A program made the translations under genes and the position numbers. From assembly GCA_963796485.1 (NCBI GenBank), contig CAWCLV010000001.1:434001-498000 (forward strand): a DNA stretch of 64,000 bases, given 5' to 3'. This document shows, one piece after another, positions 33,976-42,372 of the stretch. How positions within the stretch are numbered: position 1 is the stretch's first letter; every line of letters starts with the position of its first letter. This DNA is from CAWCDJ01 sp963796485. GTDB lineage: Bacteria; Acidobacteriota; Terriglobia; Bryobacterales; Bryobacteraceae. The notes beneath the pieces are model-generated. The model had not been told where the DNA came from and did no database searches. It worked only from the letters and a program-made list of their open reading frames with translations.

Positions 33976-35915
33976 GTGAACCCAGCCGAGATTCTCGAAT
34001 CGTCCGACCCTTCTATTTACGACATCCGCAGCAAGGCTCCGGGCCCTGCCGGAGCGCTTCCCGTCACGCCCGAAATGCTGCTCCACGCGGCCCTCCGGCG
34101 ACCTCTTCGGATGGAGCCAAAATGCCGGGATGGGGTGGGATCCCGCCGCGCTCGGCGGCAAGGAATTCCTGATCCTCAGCACCCACGGCGGAATCCGCGC
34201 GGCCGACGGAACTCCGATCGCGCTCGGATACCACACCGGCCACTGGGAAGTCGCCCTCCTCATGGATGCGGCCGCCAGGGAACTCAAGTCGCGCGGCGCC
34301 ATCCCGTTCGCCGCCTACTGCACCGACCCATGCGACGGCCGAACCCAGGGCACCACCGGGATGTTCGATTCGCTGGCCTACCGCAACGACGCCGCGTCCA
34401 TCTTCCGCCGCCTGATCCGGTCCCTGCCGACGCGCTCCGGAGTGCTCGGCGTTGCCACCTGCGACAAGGGACTGCCTGCCATGATGATGGCGCTGGCGGC
34501 GACGCATGACCTCCCCGCGCGTCCTCATTCCGGGCGGCGTTTCCCTGCTGGCCCAGGACAGCGAGGACGCCGGCAAAATCCAATCTGCCGGTGCGCGTTT
34601 CGCGCGCGGCCAGATGACCCTTGACGCCGCCGCGGAAGGCCTCTGCCGCGCCTGCGCGTCTCCGGGCGGCGGCTGCCAGTTCCTCGGTACGGCCGCCACC
34701 TCGCAGGTGATCGGTGAAGCTCTCGGCATGTCGCTCCCGCATTCGGCGCTGGCTCCCTCCGGTCACCCGATCTGGACCGACATGGCCCGCCGATCCGCCC
34801 GTGCCGTGCTCGCGCTCGAAGCGGAGGGCGTCCGCATGCGCGATATCCTGAGCGGGGCTTCCATCTGCAACGCTTTGGTGGTTCACGCGGCTTTCGGCGG
34901 CTCGACGAACCTGGTGCTGCACCTCCCCGCCATCGCCCACGCCGCCGGCCTGACCCGCCCCACGGTGGACGATTGGACGCGCGTGAATCGCCAGACACCG
35001 CGCCTGGTCGATGCTCTGCCCAACGGACCGAAGGGCCATCCCACGGTGCAAGTGTTCCTCGCCGGCGGAGTACCGGAAGTGATGCTGCATCTCCGCCGTG
35101 CCGGCCTGCTCGACACCTCGGTCCGCACGGCGAGCGGAATGAACCTCGGCGAAGCGCTCGATTGGTGGGAGCAGTCCGAGCGCCGCACAACTCTACGCCG
35201 CGTCCTTCGCGAGCGCGATGGTGTCGATGCGGACGACGTCATTATGGACCCCGATGGCGCCCGCCGCCGGGGACTCACTTCGACCGTGACCTTCCCCAAA
35301 GGCAATCTCGCGCCCGGCGGCTCGGTCATCAAGAGCACGGCCATCGACGCTGCCATGGTGGACGAGCACGGCGTCTACCGGCACACCGGCCCCGCGCGCG
35401 TATTCCGTACCGAAAAGGCGGCGATCGCGGCGATCAAGACCGGCGGCATCCGCGCCGGCGATGTGCTGGTCCTGATGTGCCGGGGACCGAAGGGCTCGGG
35501 CATGGAGGAGACGTTCGAGATCACGTCCGCGCTGCGCTATCTCGAATTCGGCAAGCACGTGGCCGTCATCACGGATGCCCGCTTCAGCGGCGTTTCGACC
35601 GGCGCATGCATCGGCCATGTCACCCCGGAAGCCCTCTCCGGAGGCCCCATCGGGAAGCTGCGCGAGGGCGACATCGTCGAAGTGCGGATCGATCGCGTCA
35701 ACCTGGAAGGCTCGGTCAACCTCCTGGTCAACGGCAGCGCTGCGGAAGGCGAGCGGGAACTGGCCGCGCGCCCCATGCGCGACGACCTCGCCCCCGACCC
35801 GGCCTTGCCCCCCGAAACCCGCCTGTGGGCCGCGCTTCAGGAAGTCGGCGGCGGCACGTGGGGCGGCTGTGTATTCGACGTCGATGAAATCGGGAAACGG
35901 CTCGCTACTCCATAG
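33976..35915 (+). pseudogene. yjhG: YjhG/YagF-type sugar-acid (D-xylonate) dehydratase with two frameshifts
   Basis: Fe-S IlvD/Edd-family dehydratase converting aldonates such as D-xylonate to 2-keto-3-deoxy acids. The full family protein (about 645 residues) can be read only across three frames. Frame 1: start GTG 33976, NPAEILESSDPSIYDIRSKA to EMLLHA. A one-base excess near 34090 leads to SGDLFGWSQNAGMGWDP ... CDKGLPAMMMALAATHDLP. A second excess near 34523 leads to VLIPGGVSLLAQDSEDAGK through to IGKRLATP. Fe-S ligand motifs DPCDGRTQG, CDKG and GGGCQFLGT and the tail GGTWGGCVFD are all intact. Both breaks lie in GC runs (GCGGCCC, CCCCGCGCG), so sequencing error is possible; otherwise a recent pseudogene. 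Confidence 0.85.
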
Positions 35916-35967
35916 TATTTCGATCCGAAATACTGAAAAAAGTAAGGAAAAATTGCGTGATTTCGAG

Positions 35968-35973
35968 TACAAT
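35968..35973 (+). promoter_or_regulatory. -10 hexamer TACAAT before the HExxH gene
   Basis: TACAAT ends 6 nt before the ATG at 35980 in an AT-rich patch; no SD. Leaderless transcript expected. Confidence 0.4.
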
Positions 35974-35979
35974 TTTTTC

Positions 35980-36378
35980 ATGCGAGCAGTATGGGCCCTG
36001 TTTTTGGTCGTCTTCAGTTGTTCTGCAATGAGTCCTCTGGAATCGCGGTTGGATCGCCAGATGAAGTTCTGGCAAAAACGACTGGGGCTGGAGGACTGGA
36101 ACCTCACTCTCCGGCTGGCACGGCAGTCGGAAATCGATCCAGATGCCTGGGGCATCGCTGAATGGGATCCCGAAACGCATACGGGCCTGATCAGCGTGCT
36201 GGATCCCCGGGACTATAACATGAAGGGCGGCGAGATGCGCCTCGACATGGAATGCACTATCGTGCACGAACTGGTGCACATCCAGGTCTCGCCTCTCGCC
36301 GCGCCCGATGGCGGTGTGCGCGAAGAAATAGTCAACCGAATTATGACGGCGCTATTAAATCGAAACTGTCCGAATTAG
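35980..36378 (+). CDS. Small exported HExxH protein, putative metallopeptidase
   Basis: 132 residues. Signal peptide (MRAVWALFLVVFSCSAM). The key motif is TIVHELVHIQVSP, a zinc-binding HExxH helix at about residues 97-101, followed by EEIVNRIMTALLNRN, where E in EEIVN could be the third ligand as in gluzincin-like or SprT-like small proteases. The front part (MKFWQKRLGLEDWNLTLRLA) resembles the first strand-helix region of minimal zincin domains. Very short for a protease, with no propeptide. The start is set by the signal peptide; an AT-rich upstream carries a TACAAT box. Confidence 0.7.
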   Translation: MRAVWALFLVVFSCSAMSPLESRLDRQMKFWQKRLGLEDWNLTLRLARQSEIDPDAWGIAEWDPETHTGLISVLDPRDYNMKGGEMRLDMECTIVHELVHIQVSPLAAPDGGVREEIVNRIMTALLNRNCPN

Positions 36379-36390
36379 AATTCGGCGGAT

Positions 36391-37725
36391 TTAACTTAAT
36401 CCTTTTACGCTCCATCCGGTACGATATTTCCGCCTGACGAACGCAGTTGCTTCCGCGGAATTCGGGAATTTCAATTTCTTAGCGTTCCACTGGAGCGTGG
36501 TTTTCGGGAACCGGGTGGCGATGGGGCCGAGCAGCACGGATTCGGTCAGCGGCGCCGAGTAGTCGAACGAGGTCGTGGTTTTGCCGTTGCCCAGGATGGC
36601 GTCCACGAACTGGAAGTAGTGGTTTGCCGCCTCCTCCTGGGGCATCGCAAACCCCTGGAAATCGTTCTCCGGCAGCAGCACGGGCATGCCGACGTGCGGC
36701 AGCAGCATGACTCCCTTGGTCCCCACCAGGATCGAACCTTGTCCGGGCAGTCGCCGCGTGCCGATCAACGCCTGAATCTCCTGTGGCGGCCGTTCGTCGC
36801 CGTCGTACCAGGAAACGTTGACGGTCTTGCCTTCGGTCATCGGGGTCCCCGGAAAGACGTAGTGGATGACCGAATTGACGGCCCAGTTATGTTCTCCCGG
36901 CGCGGGTCCTTCCGAGCGCACCGAAATCGGCGCGGTCAGTTGCACGGCTTCGAAGACCGGATCGAAAATGTGGCACCCCATGTCGCCGAAGGTGGCCGTT
37001 CCGAAATCCTGCCGCTTGCGCCAGTTCACCGGATGGTAATAGTCGGTGAGGAAGGGACGCGGCGACGCGGTTCCGATCCAGTAATCCCAGTTCAGGCTGG
37101 CAGGCACGGCGTCCGAGCGGTCCGGCACGATATCCGGGTCGCCCCATTTCTTCTCGCTCCAGGAGTGCACTTCCTTGATCTTTCCGATCGCCCCGGAATG
37201 CACCAGGGCGACGGCGGTTTTGTACTCCCTGGCCGAGTGAATCTGGATTCCCATCTGGGTGACCAGTTTCTTTTTGCGGGCCGTTTCCATCAGCCGGCGG
37301 CATTCGTAAATGTCGTGCGCCAGCGGCTTCTGTCCGTAGACGTGCAGCCCCAGGTCCATGGAACTCATGGCGGTGGCCGCATGCATGTGGTCCGGAGTCC
37401 CCACGCAGACCGCATCGAGGTTGCGCCGCTCTTTGTGCAGCATCTCGCGCCAATCCTGATAGGTGCGGGCGTCCGGAAATTTCTGTTTCAGTTTCCCCAT
37501 CCGGCTGGTGTCCACCTCGGCGGCGCACACGAGTTTTACCTTGGGGTGCCTGGCAATTCCGTCCAGTGTGTACCAAGCCATGTTCTCGGCGCCGAAACTG
37601 GCCAGCCGAACGGTGCCGCTGGGTGGAGCCGAAATCAGATTTTTGATGAAAAACGGCGCGGCGATTCCCGCCGTGGCCGCCTGCTTTAGAAAGGAACGGC
37701 GGCTGCCCTGGAGATCGGGTTTCAT
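36391..37725 (-). CDS. Gfo/Idh/MocA-family oxidoreductase with Tat signal
   Basis: 444 residues. N-terminal twin-arginine signal SRRSFLKQAATAGIAAPFF. Rossmann NAD(P)-binding part follows (VRLASFGAENMAWYTLDGIA), then the hallmark EKP-equivalent YGQKPLAHDIYECRRLMETA and the C-terminal beta-sheet domain with KVGDMGCHIFD-like GDMGCHIFDPVFEA. Periplasmic Gfo/Idh proteins of this size are abundant in polysaccharide-degrading Acidobacteria and Planctomycetes; they oxidise or modify sugars, and some act as glycosidases. The classical Lys of EKP is kept (QKP). It converges on the HExxH gene with a 12-bp gap. Confidence 0.9.
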   Translation of the reverse strand: MKPDLQGSRRSFLKQAATAGIAAPFFIKNLISAPPSGTVRLASFGAENMAWYTLDGIARHPKVKLVCAAEVDTSRMGKLKQKFPDARTYQDWREMLHKERRNLDAVCVGTPDHMHAATAMSSMDLGLHVYGQKPLAHDIYECRRLMETARKKKLVTQMGIQIHSAREYKTAVALVHSGAIGKIKEVHSWSEKKWGDPDIVPDRSDAVPASLNWDYWIGTASPRPFLTDYYHPVNWRKRQDFGTATFGDMGCHIFDPVFEAVQLTAPISVRSEGPAPGEHNWAVNSVIHYVFPGTPMTEGKTVNVSWYDGDERPPQEIQALIGTRRLPGQGSILVGTKGVMLLPHVGMPVLLPENDFQGFAMPQEEAANHYFQFVDAILGNGKTTTSFDYSAPLTESVLLGPIATRFPKTTLQWNAKKLKFPNSAEATAFVRRKYRTGWSVKGLS

Positions 37726-37811
37726 TTACCCCACATTGTTACAGAATTCGGTGCGCCGTGGGGTGAAACTTGGCGGGGGGCCGGACGCCCCTTTTTGCGC
37801 CGGCGCCTGCG

Positions 37812-38330
37812 CTAGTGATGGTGATGGTGCTTTTTGGTATACAGATACCCGCCGCCGCCGCCCAACAGTCCACCGACCAGAGCGCCCTTGCCGCCGCCTG
37901 CCAGCCCTCCGATCAGCGCGCCTCCGGCTGCGCTGCCGCCGACGATCTCCATGTGCTTCCGCCTTTCACGGTGGGCGTAGTACGAGTCGTTATGATGGGC
38001 GCGCGAGGCGGAACCCTGCCGGGAGTGCTGCGAATTATGCCGGTGATGGGACTGCGCATGGTACGTGGATTCCGCTCCGTAGGCGAGCGGTAGGGCAGTT
38101 GCCGGTGCGGGTGCCGGCTCCGCGGCGGCCGTGCCCGCCAGCGCCGGCGGATACTGCACCGGCGCGGCCGGTTCCGGATCGCCGGTCGCCGGTGCCGGGT
38201 GATCCATCGCCGCCGGGACGGGACCGTTCGCCGCGTAATGGGTCCACGCGGTCATCACTACTGCGGCAAGCGCGGTGATGCCGCAGATCGTCAGTCCGCG
38301 TTTGATCACCGGATTCGGTAGCAGGCTCAT
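37812..38330 (-). CDS. Glycine-zipper membrane protein with natural poly-His C-terminus
   Basis: 172 residues starting MSLLPNPVIKRG, with GGGGGGATACAAAG before the ATG. One N-terminal transmembrane helix (GLTICGITALAAVVMTAW), a Pro/Ala-rich linker (about 40-90), a His/Ser/Arg-rich region (YHAQSHHRHNSQHSRQGSAS), a glycine zipper (GGALIGGLAGGGKGALVGG) and the tail YLYTKKHHHHH. Glycine zippers usually insert into or pack against membranes. An exact-consensus sigma-54 promoter lies 21-38 bp upstream. The His-rich linker and tail suggest metal binding (nickel, zinc or copper), which is inference. I do not recognise a named family. Confidence 0.75.
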   Translation of the reverse strand: MSLLPNPVIKRGLTICGITALAAVVMTAWTHYAANGPVPAAMDHPAPATGDPEPAAPVQYPPALAGTAAAEPAPAPATALPLAYGAESTYHAQSHHRHNSQHSRQGSASRAHHNDSYYAHRERRKHMEIVGGSAAGGALIGGLAGGGKGALVGGLLGGGGGYLYTKKHHHHH

Positions 38331-38350
38331 CTTTGTATCCCCCCTATCAG

Positions 38351-38368
38351 GCAGCAACCCGCGTGCCA
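38351..38368 (-). promoter_or_regulatory. Sigma-54 (RpoN) promoter of the glycine-zipper gene
   Basis: On the minus strand: TGGCACG-CGGG-TTGCT, which matches the RpoN consensus TGGCACG-N4-TTGCW at every defined position (-24 GG and -12 GC). The start codon of the glycine-zipper gene is 21 bp downstream, leaving a leader of roughly 10-12 nt that includes its G-rich SD. An activator-binding site should lie in 38370-38580; none is obvious. Confidence 0.75.
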
Positions 38369-38582
38369 GCCCCGCCACTATGTGATCCGCGGTACGTCCC
38401 CACGGCGCCGGATCCGGGGAAGCCGGCTGACTGGGCGTCCTCCCAGGGTCAATGACAGAGCGGTTAGTAACGCGGTAAGCCACTTATCTTCAAACAGTTA
38501 CAGTGAATCCTGTGGGGCTGAATCTATCGTTTTGCGCACTTCTGTGGGATACTCGATTATAGAACAGGTTTTCAAACTCAGA

Positions 38583-39932
38583 ATGTCCCAGTTGGACGAC
38601 GCAGTCGCCAAATATAACAAGCTGCTGGAGAGTGGACCCCTTCGAGACCTCTCGTGGGTCGAGGCTCTCCACGAGAAGATGGAATCCGCCCGCCTGTCCT
38701 CCGCGGGAAGGCTGATCTGCCCGTTTTTACGACCGAATTTTATTTCGCGCCGTCAATACGAATCGCTGGTGAAGACCGGCGAGTCGCTAATAGGCGCGAT
38801 CGATCGTATGGAGCAGATGGTGTTGAGCAATCCCGTGCTGCTTTCGCGGCTCGAATTGCTTCCCGCCGAGAAGATGCTCGCATCGATCGACCCCGGTTAC
38901 CAGGCGTTGGAAGTGGCCGCGCGGCTCGATTCCCACCTGAATAACGGCAACCTGCACTTCGTCCAGTACAACGCCGATTCGCCCACCGGGGGCGGATATT
39001 CGGATGCCCTCGCGGATCTTTTTTACGAGATTCCGCCGGTGAAGGAGTTCCGTAAAAAATACTCTCTCACCAAGGTCGGCAGCAGGAAGCATTTACTGCA
39101 CGCGCTGCTGAAATCGTACAAGCAGTTCGGCGGCACCAAGAAGCCGAACATCGCCATCGTCGAGTTCAGAACGCCCTACGGCTCCGGGCAAAGCGAGTAC
39201 GAACTGTTTCGCGAGTTCTTCCGGCAGGAGGGCTACTCGGTCGAGATCGTCGCTCCGGAGCAGCTCGAGTACCGCAACCGGATTCTCCGAAAAGGCAATT
39301 TCGAAATCGACGTGGTGTACCGGCGCCTGGGGGTTCAGGAGTTTCTGATCCGCTTCGATCTGGCGCACCCGCTGGTGCAGGCGTACCGCGACCGCGCGGT
39401 GTGCGTGGTCAACAGCTTTCGCTCCGAACTGGCGCACAAGAAGGCGATGTTCGGCCTGCTCACCGATGAGACGCTCACGGCGAAGTTCCCGGTCTCCGAA
39501 CGCAAGGCGATCCGCGAGCACGTGCCGTGGACGCGTCTCGTAGCGGCGACGAAAACCACTTACGATCACAAAGTGGTCGATCTGCCGGAGTTCATCACTC
39601 AGAACCGCGAGCGCCTGGCGCTGAAACCGAACGACGATTACAGCGACCTCCACACCTACTTCGGTTGGGAAATGGATGCGGCGGAATGGGAGCGCGCCCT
39701 CAAACAGGCCATGCGTTCTCCGTACGTCGTGCAGGAGCGCGTTGAGCCGGTCCGTTCCGTGTTCCCTCTGATGACCTTCGGCTTTCTCGAATTTCGCGAG
39801 CTTCAGGTGGATGTGCACCCGCACGCCTACCTGGGCAAGGTGCAGGGCTGTTCGAGCTGGGTCTCCACCGGGAAGACGGGCTTCTCCTCCGCTTCCGGCA
39901 TCGCCCCTACCTTCATCCTGGATTCGAAATAG
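38583..39932 (+). CDS. Circularly permuted ATP-grasp-like protein (glutathionylspermidine-synthase-like), unassigned
   Basis: 449 residues, no signal. Features that suggest an ATP-grasp peptide ligase: VVYRRLGVQEFLIRFDLAHP and CVVNSFRSELAHKKAMFGLL (permuted N-part), LALKPNDDYSDLHTYFGWEM (lysine strand) and the closing SSWVSTGKTGFSSASGIAPT (Gly-rich loop). A similar layout occurs in CP_ATPgrasp_2 / DUF403-linked proteins that build small peptides. There is no amidotransferase or alpha-E partner nearby. The ATG at 38583 is chosen because homologous-looking sequence begins there; the frame is open from 38382. Divergent from the sigma-54 controlled gene. Confidence 0.65.
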   Translation: MSQLDDAVAKYNKLLESGPLRDLSWVEALHEKMESARLSSAGRLICPFLRPNFISRRQYESLVKTGESLIGAIDRMEQMVLSNPVLLSRLELLPAEKMLASIDPGYQALEVAARLDSHLNNGNLHFVQYNADSPTGGGYSDALADLFYEIPPVKEFRKKYSLTKVGSRKHLLHALLKSYKQFGGTKKPNIAIVEFRTPYGSGQSEYELFREFFRQEGYSVEIVAPEQLEYRNRILRKGNFEIDVVYRRLGVQEFLIRFDLAHPLVQAYRDRAVCVVNSFRSELAHKKAMFGLLTDETLTAKFPVSERKAIREHVPWTRLVAATKTTYDHKVVDLPEFITQNRERLALKPNDDYSDLHTYFGWEMDAAEWERALKQAMRSPYVVQERVEPVRSVFPLMTFGFLEFRELQVDVHPHAYLGKVQGCSSWVSTGKTGFSSASGIAPTFILDSK

Positions 39933-39953
39933 CGGGCGCGCCAGCTCATTGTG

Positions 39954-39975
39954 GGGCAGGCGTCCACGCCTGCCC
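39954..39975. terminator. GC-rich hairpin between convergent genes
   Basis: GGGCAGGCGT, CC loop, ACGCCTGCCC: a perfect 10-bp stem between the ATP-grasp-like gene and the enolase-superfamily gene, both of which end within 25 bp of it. No U-tract. Probably stops transcription from both sides; similar palindromes occur at 29032 and 59010. Confidence 0.6.
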
Positions 39976-39977
39976 GA

Positions 39978-41123
39978 CTACCCGCGCACTTCCGAACTCA
40001 TCCCCGGCTCTTCAGGCCCCGGCACCTCGCCGTTCACCATCTTCTTCTGCGGCCCGCTTGTCTCCATGTAGATGGCGTTCGGCATGGCCAGCAGCATGTT
40101 CATATTGGTTGACCCGCCGCCGTGGCTGGCGAGTTCGAGCCCGTATGCATCGGCCACCGCCGCGATTTCCATCCACTCGGTCACGCCTCCCGCGCGGCGG
40201 TTGTCCGGCTGCACCACGTCCGCCCCGCGGCGCGCGATGAGGTCGGCGAACGCGTACTTCGTGTTCAGGTTCTCGCCGGTCGCGATCCGCATATCGAGCG
40301 CCGCGGCCAGCATGGCGAATCCCTCCATATCCTGCGGCGGCAGCGGCTCCTCCAGCCAGAAACAGCCGAGTTCCTGGTAGATCTTCCCGCGGCGCAATGC
40401 CTCGTTCCGGTTGAATACCTGGTTGGCATCCACCATGATTCGCCGGTCCTTGCCGGCGATATCGCGCGCCGCGCGGATGCGCCGCGTATCGTCTTCGATC
40501 GACCCGCGCCCCACTTTCATCTTTACCCCGTGGTAACCCTGCTCCACGGCGGACGAAATCTGCCGCTTGAAGTGGGAGAGGTCATCGTCGTGATCGTAGT
40601 ACCAGCCGCACATCGAATAGACCGGCATCCGGTCCCGATACGCGCCGAGCATCTTGTAAACCGGCAGTCCCGCCTGCTTGCCCAAAATGTCCCAGACCGC
40701 GATGTCTACCGCCGCGATGGCGAACTGCGTCACCCCACCCACCCCCTGGTACTCCAGCGCTTTCCACAGATCTTCGCGGATGCGGCGTGGAAAGGCGGGG
40801 TCTTTTCCCAGGAGCACCGGCTTGATCTCGCGCTCCAGAATGGCTTGCACCACCGCCGGGCCGCCGCCGATCATCCCGAAACTGCTGGTCGCCCACCCGG
40901 TGATTCCCCCATCGGTCTTCAGCCGGAGCACTACCGAGCCGCCGTCTGTTCCGAACCGGTGGATGGCATCGTAGAAAGCCGTTCCCGGTGCATTCTTGCG
41001 AACTTCGGTTTCGAGCCCCGTGATCTTGAGGGAGCCACGCTGCTCCGCGGCCCGCCCCAGCCCGGCGCTTGCCAGCGGCAGGGCGGCCGCGGCGGCGGAG
41101 TGAAGCAACTGTCGTCGATTCAT
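39978..41123 (-). CDS. Enolase-superfamily enzyme (mandelate racemase/muconate-lactonising subgroup), exported
   Basis: 381 residues with a signal sequence (MNRRQLLHSAAAAALPLASA; RR pair suggests Tat). Catalytic KxK K201/K203 in GVKMKVG, metal ligands D232 (VDANQ), E258 (LEEP) and E284 (TGEN), and H334 in ASHGGGS, as in the mandelate-racemase-type sugar-acid dehydratases. Reaction expected: proton abstraction alpha to a carboxylate, e.g. dehydration of an aldonate or uronate. This fits the YjhG-type dehydratase gene 4 kb away. Export of such an enzyme is unusual but seen in this phylum. Confidence 0.9.
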   Translation of the reverse strand: MNRRQLLHSAAAAALPLASAGLGRAAEQRGSLKITGLETEVRKNAPGTAFYDAIHRFGTDGGSVVLRLKTDGGITGWATSSFGMIGGGPAVVQAILEREIKPVLLGKDPAFPRRIREDLWKALEYQGVGGVTQFAIAAVDIAVWDILGKQAGLPVYKMLGAYRDRMPVYSMCGWYYDHDDDLSHFKRQISSAVEQGYHGVKMKVGRGSIEDDTRRIRAARDIAGKDRRIMVDANQVFNRNEALRRGKIYQELGCFWLEEPLPPQDMEGFAMLAAALDMRIATGENLNTKYAFADLIARRGADVVQPDNRRAGGVTEWMEIAAVADAYGLELASHGGGSTNMNMLLAMPNAIYMETSGPQKKMVNGEVPGPEEPGMSSEVRG

Positions 41124-41287
41124 AGTTTCTATCGCACCTTAACACGGCTGCGGACGGGCTGGACGTACCGATTCCGCCCATCAATCAATGCTATACTCTT
41201 GGCGCGATGTCAATCGCGCTTGTTTCGGGGTCAGGTGCAGATGGACTGAATTCCGGCTCTTGTCCTCACCCTGAAGGGGGTGTCTCC

Positions 41288-42367
41288 GTGCTAGATCTGG
41301 TGATCATTCGAATTATCTTCATACTCGTTCTCACGTTCTCCGCATTCCAACTTCGTCCCTTTCACTCCTCGCAGCTGGAAGCTGCCTCCGGGGGACTGCT
41401 GCTTGGTCTGGTCATTATTTTCTTCGAGATGCGCCTGGAAAAGGTCAGTTTGAAGCGGCTGATCGGGGCCGCTTTCGGATCGATTCTCGGGATTGCCGGC
41501 GCGTTTCTCATGACTTTGGTGCTGAGCAAGGCCACGCCGGAACCGTTTCTGCAGGTCTGCCTTCTGCTGCTCATGACGTACGTCGGCCTGATCGTCGGCG
41601 CGAAGAAAGGCGACCTGTTGAATCTTGCGGCGCTGGGCGGCGTCTTTGGAGGCGAAAAATCGTCGAAGAAAACGTTCAAAATTCTCGACACGAGCGTCAT
41701 TATTGACGGCCGTATCGCCGATATCGCCGAGACTGGATTCCTGGACGGGGTTCTGGTGATCCCGCAATTCGTGCTTCACGAACTGCAACTCGTTGCCGAT
41801 TCCGCCGATTCCATGAAGCGGAATCGCGGACGCCGCGGTCTCGATATCCTGCAACGCGTCCAGAAAATGGCCCACCTCAACGTGCAGATCGTGGAGGAAG
41901 ACTTCCCCCACGTGCGCGAGGTCGATATGAAGCTCATCGAACTGGCCAAGGTCTACGACTGCAAGATCATCACGAACGACTTCAACCTCAACAAAGTGGC
42001 ACAACTCCACGGAGTCGAGGTGCTCAACATCAACGAACTGGCGAACTCGCTGAAGCCGATCGTCCTGCCCGGTGAGACCATGCGGGTCTTCATCCTGAAG
42101 GAGGGCAAGGAGTACAACCAGGGGGTCGCCTATCTCGATGACGGCACCATGGTGGTGGTGGACAACGCCAAGAAGATGATCTCGAAGACCATCGATATTT
42201 CGGTGACCAGCGTCCTGCAAACCACCGCGGGTAAGATGATCTTCGGCAAGTTCGACGAGCGGATGCACGCGGCGGCCGGCGCCGAGAGGCATGAGCGGCC
42301 CGTTCGCAAGAGCGACCCCCAGCCGATGACAAACCTCGGACCCGAGAAAACCACGATAGAATCGTAG
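41288..42367 (+). CDS. PIN/TRAM-domain membrane protein (YacL-like)
   Basis: 359 residues from a GTG with AGGGGG 8 nt upstream; a longer version from ATG 41207 has no SD but has TATACT 9 nt before it. Four N-terminal transmembrane helices (about 1-115), then a PIN nuclease domain: acidic residues in KILDTSVIIDGRIADI, HELQLVADSADSMKRNRGRR and CKIITNDFNLNKVA. A TRAM RNA-binding module follows (MRVFILKEGKEYNQGVAYL). YacL-like proteins are membrane-tethered putative RNases with an unclear role. It starts the ispD-ispF operon; ispD follows after 5 bp. Confidence 0.92.
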   Translation: MLDLVIIRIIFILVLTFSAFQLRPFHSSQLEAASGGLLLGLVIIFFEMRLEKVSLKRLIGAAFGSILGIAGAFLMTLVLSKATPEPFLQVCLLLLMTYVGLIVGAKKGDLLNLAALGGVFGGEKSSKKTFKILDTSVIIDGRIADIAETGFLDGVLVIPQFVLHELQLVADSADSMKRNRGRRGLDILQRVQKMAHLNVQIVEEDFPHVREVDMKLIELAKVYDCKIITNDFNLNKVAQLHGVEVLNINELANSLKPIVLPGETMRVFILKEGKEYNQGVAYLDDGTMVVVDNAKKMISKTIDISVTSVLQTTAGKMIFGKFDERMHAAAGAERHERPVRKSDPQPMTNLGPEKTTIES

Positions 42368-42372
42368 ATCCA

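Noticed and set aside
37812..37830. Poly-His tail as vector or cloning contamination
   Set aside because: It is encoded by alternating CAC/CAT followed by a native stop in a gene with its own promoter and SD; flanks are ordinary genomic sequence and the protein has other His-rich segments.
38369..38582. Possible riboswitch or structured RNA upstream of the glycine-zipper and ATP-grasp-like genes
   Set aside because: No aptamer consensus I know (cobalamin, c-di-GMP, FMN, SAM) could be matched; the sigma-54 promoter leaves too short a leader on the minus side.
41207..41287. ATG 41207 as start of the PIN/TRAM gene
   Set aside because: Residues between 41207 and 41288 are not membrane- or family-like, while the GTG at 41288 has AGGGGG at 8 nt and directly precedes the first helix. 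A leaderless start at 41207 remains a minor option.
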